From assembly GCF_002775205.1 (NCBI RefSeq), contig NC_036446.1, positions 15,190,565 through 15,254,564 of the forward strand: a stretch of DNA of 64,000 nt. Reading direction: 5' to 3'. The DNA is from Xiphophorus maculatus (taxonomy: Eukaryota; Chordata; Actinopteri; Cyprinodontiformes; Poeciliidae). Shown one piece after another: positions 60,116-64,000 of the stretch. The position numbers and the translations under genes were made by a program. The notes beneath the pieces are model-generated. The model was given only the letters and a program-made list of their open reading frames with translations. It was not told where the DNA came from and made no database searches. Within the stretch, counting starts at the first letter, position 1. Each line of letters begins with the position of its first letter.

Positions 60116-61435
60116 CCATACCCAACGCTTTGAAACTTTAAACCTTCTAAAAACGGCATCATCCCATCCAAGCACAGCTTTGAAAGCTCACTGTCTTTTC
60201 TCCTTTCAGTCATTCTAGAATAATAAAAAGACATTAATAAAATAAATTAAAAATGAACAAACAAACAAAACATTTGGAGCACAAAAGCTGTCCAAAATAA
60301 TAATTTATAATTTAAACTCAGTGCAACCAGAGTAGGTCATGCACCTACACCTGGTATCCTCTATTCCCAGTCCAACAAAAATAAATTTTTTTCCACAGAA
60401 ATCACCTCAGAACATCTTTCAAAACAAGCACTAGGTTGGGTTTGAGGTGACGTAAACACAAATCTGTTTCTGTGGTTTTGGTACACCATGGATTTTTTTT
60501 TTTTTTTTTTTTGGAAAAGGAACAGCAGCCCAGCATTACAACAACAGAGGCCACACAGACAGTGGTGATTAGTGCCTTTTTCTGGACACATGGACAGTCA
60601 GATGGATAAAAGCAGAATAAGACAGAAAAGGATCATTCAATGTTGTATGATTTCAGCAGATAACTAACAGTGCAAATGGCAAACAGGAGTAAAAAAGCAA
60701 CGTAAAATCTGCTTGCTTTCAAGTTAGCGTACATTTACACATGACTGACTTGAGCAATGCATTAAACTGCAAGCAAATGCCGAGACATCAGAGTTAAGTA
60801 CAACACTTTTATTCTTTCTTAAAGATTTTTACATTGCCTGGTTCCATAACAGAAGAAAAAAGAAGCAAGAAAAAAAAGTATTTGGATTGCAGGAGGGGAA
60901 GAAACGAGCCAGATCACTGTGGTAAAGTCACCCTGACACAGAGACAGAGACCAGACAAAAAGCTCCCCCTCGTAAACTCCAGAGTTAGTCTTCAGTGATC
61001 TGGCACAAATAGCCATGGAGTGACACTAACACAGATGCCTTCATCGACACCGAAGCGTTAGGCATTTTGATGTACGCATGAACTCTGAGTCAGAGAGGAT
61101 GGGAATTTAATCTGTGGGTGTATCTGAGCTCATTTTTATCAGCAAGTGGGATTTTTTTTCCTGGTCTCCACCATGCAGGGATCAATCAGACAGGAGACAG
61201 CTGAGGGCAGGCGTCACCCACACACTCCTCCTTCTTTTCTGTGAGCCTTGGCCCACCCAATTCACTGCATCAATCAATGCACTGGCTGCCAAAAACTCTC
61301 TTCCCTAATTCAACAGGCCTCCCTGCCTCCCCAAACACACAAACACATCAACAGATCTTTGCTCACTTGCACTAATGACCACCTCTTCAAGGAGCAGAGG
61401 TGAATTGAGGGTGTTGTGGAGAGCGAGGCTTGCCA
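60116..61435. other. gene-free stretch
   Basis: No exon recognised. A long T-run lies near 60493-60512. The stretch 61150-61430 is more complex but has no coding signature. Confidence 0.35.
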
Positions 61436-61439
61436 CATA

Positions 61440-62270
61440 TACAGTTCTGTGAGAAAGTATTTACCAATTTACTCATTTCTTCTGTTTATGCTGTTTTGTT
61501 GACCTGAAATGTGTCATCAAAACTAATTTAGATATAAGACAAAGATAACAAGAATGAAAAACCAGGTGGTTTTCAGCGTGAAGGTAAAAAGCGATCCAAC
61601 TCAACCTATTCCCATGTGAGATATAAACACTGCCATCAAGTGTTTGGGAGTTTTCTTTACATAATTGTTTTAAATCAGCCACATTGAAGGGTGTCTGGAA
61701 TTTGTCTTTTTTAGTTCATGCCCAAAAATGAAAAAATAAATGCCATTTTTGCCCAGTCTCTTTGTAAAAAACATAAACTGAATCAAGTGTAGCAGTGCTT
61801 CCAATGTTGCTTTGACTTTGTTTGTGACCTCTGGGATGAACTCTTGGAGTAATTTTGGTAAGTTGGACAAACCTGGGAAGGTCCATCGCTGTTATTGGAT
61901 TTATGGATAACGGTTCTCAATATCATTTGCTGAAGTTCCACAGCCTTAGAAATTAATATGCAAACCTTTTCCAGGAATATTTTAATAACTCTTTTCTGTT
62001 CTTGGATTTCTTTAGATTGGGGCATAACATGTTGCTTTTCAACATTATTTGTCTACAGCTCTGCCTAAGTTTGGCTTGTGAAGTTGAACTAAGATTTCCA
62101 ATAACCCATGGATAATCACAACTAAATTATTACTGAGCACAGCCATAACTAATCTTCAAATAGGGTCAGGATTGCTTTTTTCCCCTAAATAAGTGAAATC
62201 ATAATTTGTAAAACAGCTTTTGATCAAATTTAAATGGCATTTAGGAGATGATACACTTAAAGGGATGTGA
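61440..62270 (-). mobile_element. Tc1-like transposon, 5' half, decayed
   Basis: It begins with TGTGAGAAAGTATTTACCAA (61448), a typical end of a Tc1 element. The order TTTTGCCCAGTCTCTTTGTA, GACCTCTGGGATGAACTCTT, GGAGTAATTTTGGTAAGTTG, CCTGGGAAGGTCCATCGCTG and GGATAACGGTTCTCAATATC follows the non-coding and early coding side of a family I know well from fish genomes. No frame is intact. Confidence 0.75.
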
Positions 62271-64000
62271 GTTTCATAATCAGAAAGTCAGCTAAATTCA
62301 AATGCACTAGAGAAATGAACAATATAATAAACAATAATTGGAGCTTTTCAACATAAAAACAGATTTTGTTCATATTAGTAATATAATAATCACTTATGTT
62401 GAAACGCCTGCATGCTGTTCTCTTCATCCCTTTCGTAAATATGTGGGAGATGAAGATGAAGAGCAGATGATGTTCGGATATTTTGTGAGTTCTCAGTTAG
62501 TTCAATGTCTACAGCATATTTTTAACCTCAGCTGAAACAAAACAAGTGAGGTTAGTCCGAAATAAAGATATTAGATTAAGATCCCCAGAGAAAGCAATAA
62601 TAAAAGCTCAACTGCTCTGTGGGGGTTTCAGATTACCTCCCATTCTTATTCCTGGTATTCTTCCACAGCAGAACCAGCGGTTGTTTGTAAAGGATTTGTA
62701 GGAAGCTATAAATGTTTCCGTCTTACGGCAGGCTGATGGTGACTAACCCGCCGCACAACCGTCACCAGATTCCGAGGCAGATAACAAGAACATTAACAGT
62801 GACATCATCCTCACACGCAGATGCCATTCGTCTCTTGATGACCCTGAGTACAACAGGAAAATACAAACAACGGCAACAAGAACCGCAGAATAACAATGGG
62901 CTCAAAAATGGAAAAAAACTCCATCATAACAGACTAAACAGAAAGTGGGATGGAGTGAAAGGCTTTGTTGACCCAGAATATCATGAAACAGACATGATAT
63001 TCTTGTTGCTGTTGTTATTGTTGTAGTATAATCTTAGACTACCTGGGCTTAATCAAGGTAAAGCACATCTTCTTATTTTCTCTTTTTAGTTAACTATTTT
63101 AGTATTAAAATAAATAAGTATGCTGTTTTAAATAAACTTCTCTCTCCTGGAATCCCACATCAGCCAGTGGATGAAGTAGCCTGACCAAACAGCTTTAGGA
63201 CTCTAAGTGGTCACAAGCTTTTGTGGAAAACAAGAACTAAAATCCAAAACTTAAGTTTTTCTTTAATAAAATATTAAGTTTTTGATGTTATTATCAAAAA
63301 AAGATGTAACTTTCTAATGTTCAACAGCAATTGTGATTAGCAGAGTTTTATATCAAATAAAGCGCTTTAGAATTATCATGTTAGAACTATATTGTTGTAG
63401 AGTGTTGTGAGCAGCATGTACACAAGGGTGATTGACAGCCCTGAGACTCTCCTCCTGGCTCCTATTAGTTGTTTCTGATGGAATGTTGTATTTGTTCAGA
63501 CAACAGCAGGACTGTGGGGAGAAGGCAGAGGAGTTTGATATTTTCACAGATTGTCTTTCCCATACCGTACTGTCATGACAGAGTGAAAGTTTTAACAAAT
63601 ATGTAAAAAATATATCTTTTTAAATAAAAGTTATAGGCTGCTGCTTTAAACCTGCCTTTTGTGTGATTGTGACGCACACTTGTGACATCATTAGTCAGTG
63701 CCTTTAGCTGACACCGCACAATTACCACCGCTGCTTTGTATTTGTTTTTGCCTCTTTGCCATGGGTTTTTATTCTGGTAAGGTTAAATAAAGTAATTAAA
63801 AATAATAACATTGTTCCATCTTCTGTGAATCCAAAAAGCCAACAGAAGATGGCTGGTAAAAAAAAGAGAAAAAAAAGAAAAGTTAAACCTTCTTCAAGTT
63901 CTCAGTAATCACTGTTAAAATGTACTTTTCATTCTTCATCCATGTTTTCATTTTTGACAAAAAGGTTTGCAGTTTACATAATCAAATTTGGAACTATGAG
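62271..64000. other. gene-free stretch to window end
   Basis: No exon recognised. The stretches 62700-62990 and 63640-63770 are non-repetitive and more complex (for example GTGACATCATTAGTCAGTGC, with an AP-1/CRE-like core). They are possible regulatory elements. Nothing else supported. Confidence 0.3.

Overview
The window is nuclear DNA of a ray-finned (teleost) fish. The evidence is five vertebrate genes with GT-AG introns, an AT-rich background, many degraded Tc1/mariner transposons of the kind that fill teleost genomes, a tRNA-derived SINE and long microsatellites. The SINE looks like types I associate with killifish and livebearers, but that is a weak hint and I do not assign a species.

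Layout, left to right. Positions 1-2440 hold no coding exon. They may be the 3' UTR of an upstream plus-strand gene (gse1 would be expected from vertebrate synteny), split by a Tc1 relic and ending in a polyadenylation signal near 2407. gins2 (minus, CDS 3635-6285, 5 exons) encodes a replicative-helicase GINS subunit. emc8 (minus, CDS 8687-10360, 5 exons) encodes a subunit of the ER membrane protein complex. cox4i1 (plus, CDS 11524-14169, 4 coding exons) encodes cytochrome c oxidase subunit 4 and is head-to-head with emc8 across an ETS-rich interval of about 1.2 kb. A dusp22-like dual-specificity phosphatase (plus, CDS 16157-29966, 7 exons) spans 14 kb because of large, transposon-filled introns. 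irf8 (plus, CDS 35674-38313, 8 coding exons plus a non-coding first exon) encodes a myeloid transcription factor. All five reading frames join without frameshift or internal stop, giving 186, 204, 169, 201 and 422 residues, close to family lengths.

From 38.9 kb to the end I find no coding exon. This 25 kb holds several Tc1 relics, microsatellites, CTCF-like motifs and a few non-repetitive blocks that could be distal enhancers of irf8 or of a gene beyond the window. In vertebrates the region past IRF8 leads to FOXF1, so a regulatory desert is expected.

The genes do not form one pathway. gins2, emc8 and cox4i1 are housekeeping genes with ETS/E2F-type promoters. dusp22 and irf8 are signalling and immune genes. 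The main point of interest is the order: dusp22 sits beside irf8 here, and in mammals its homologue sits beside IRF4, the IRF8 paralogue. That suggests an ancestral DUSP22-IRF pair kept on both duplicated blocks in fish. I see no prokaryotic-type or clearly undescribed system.
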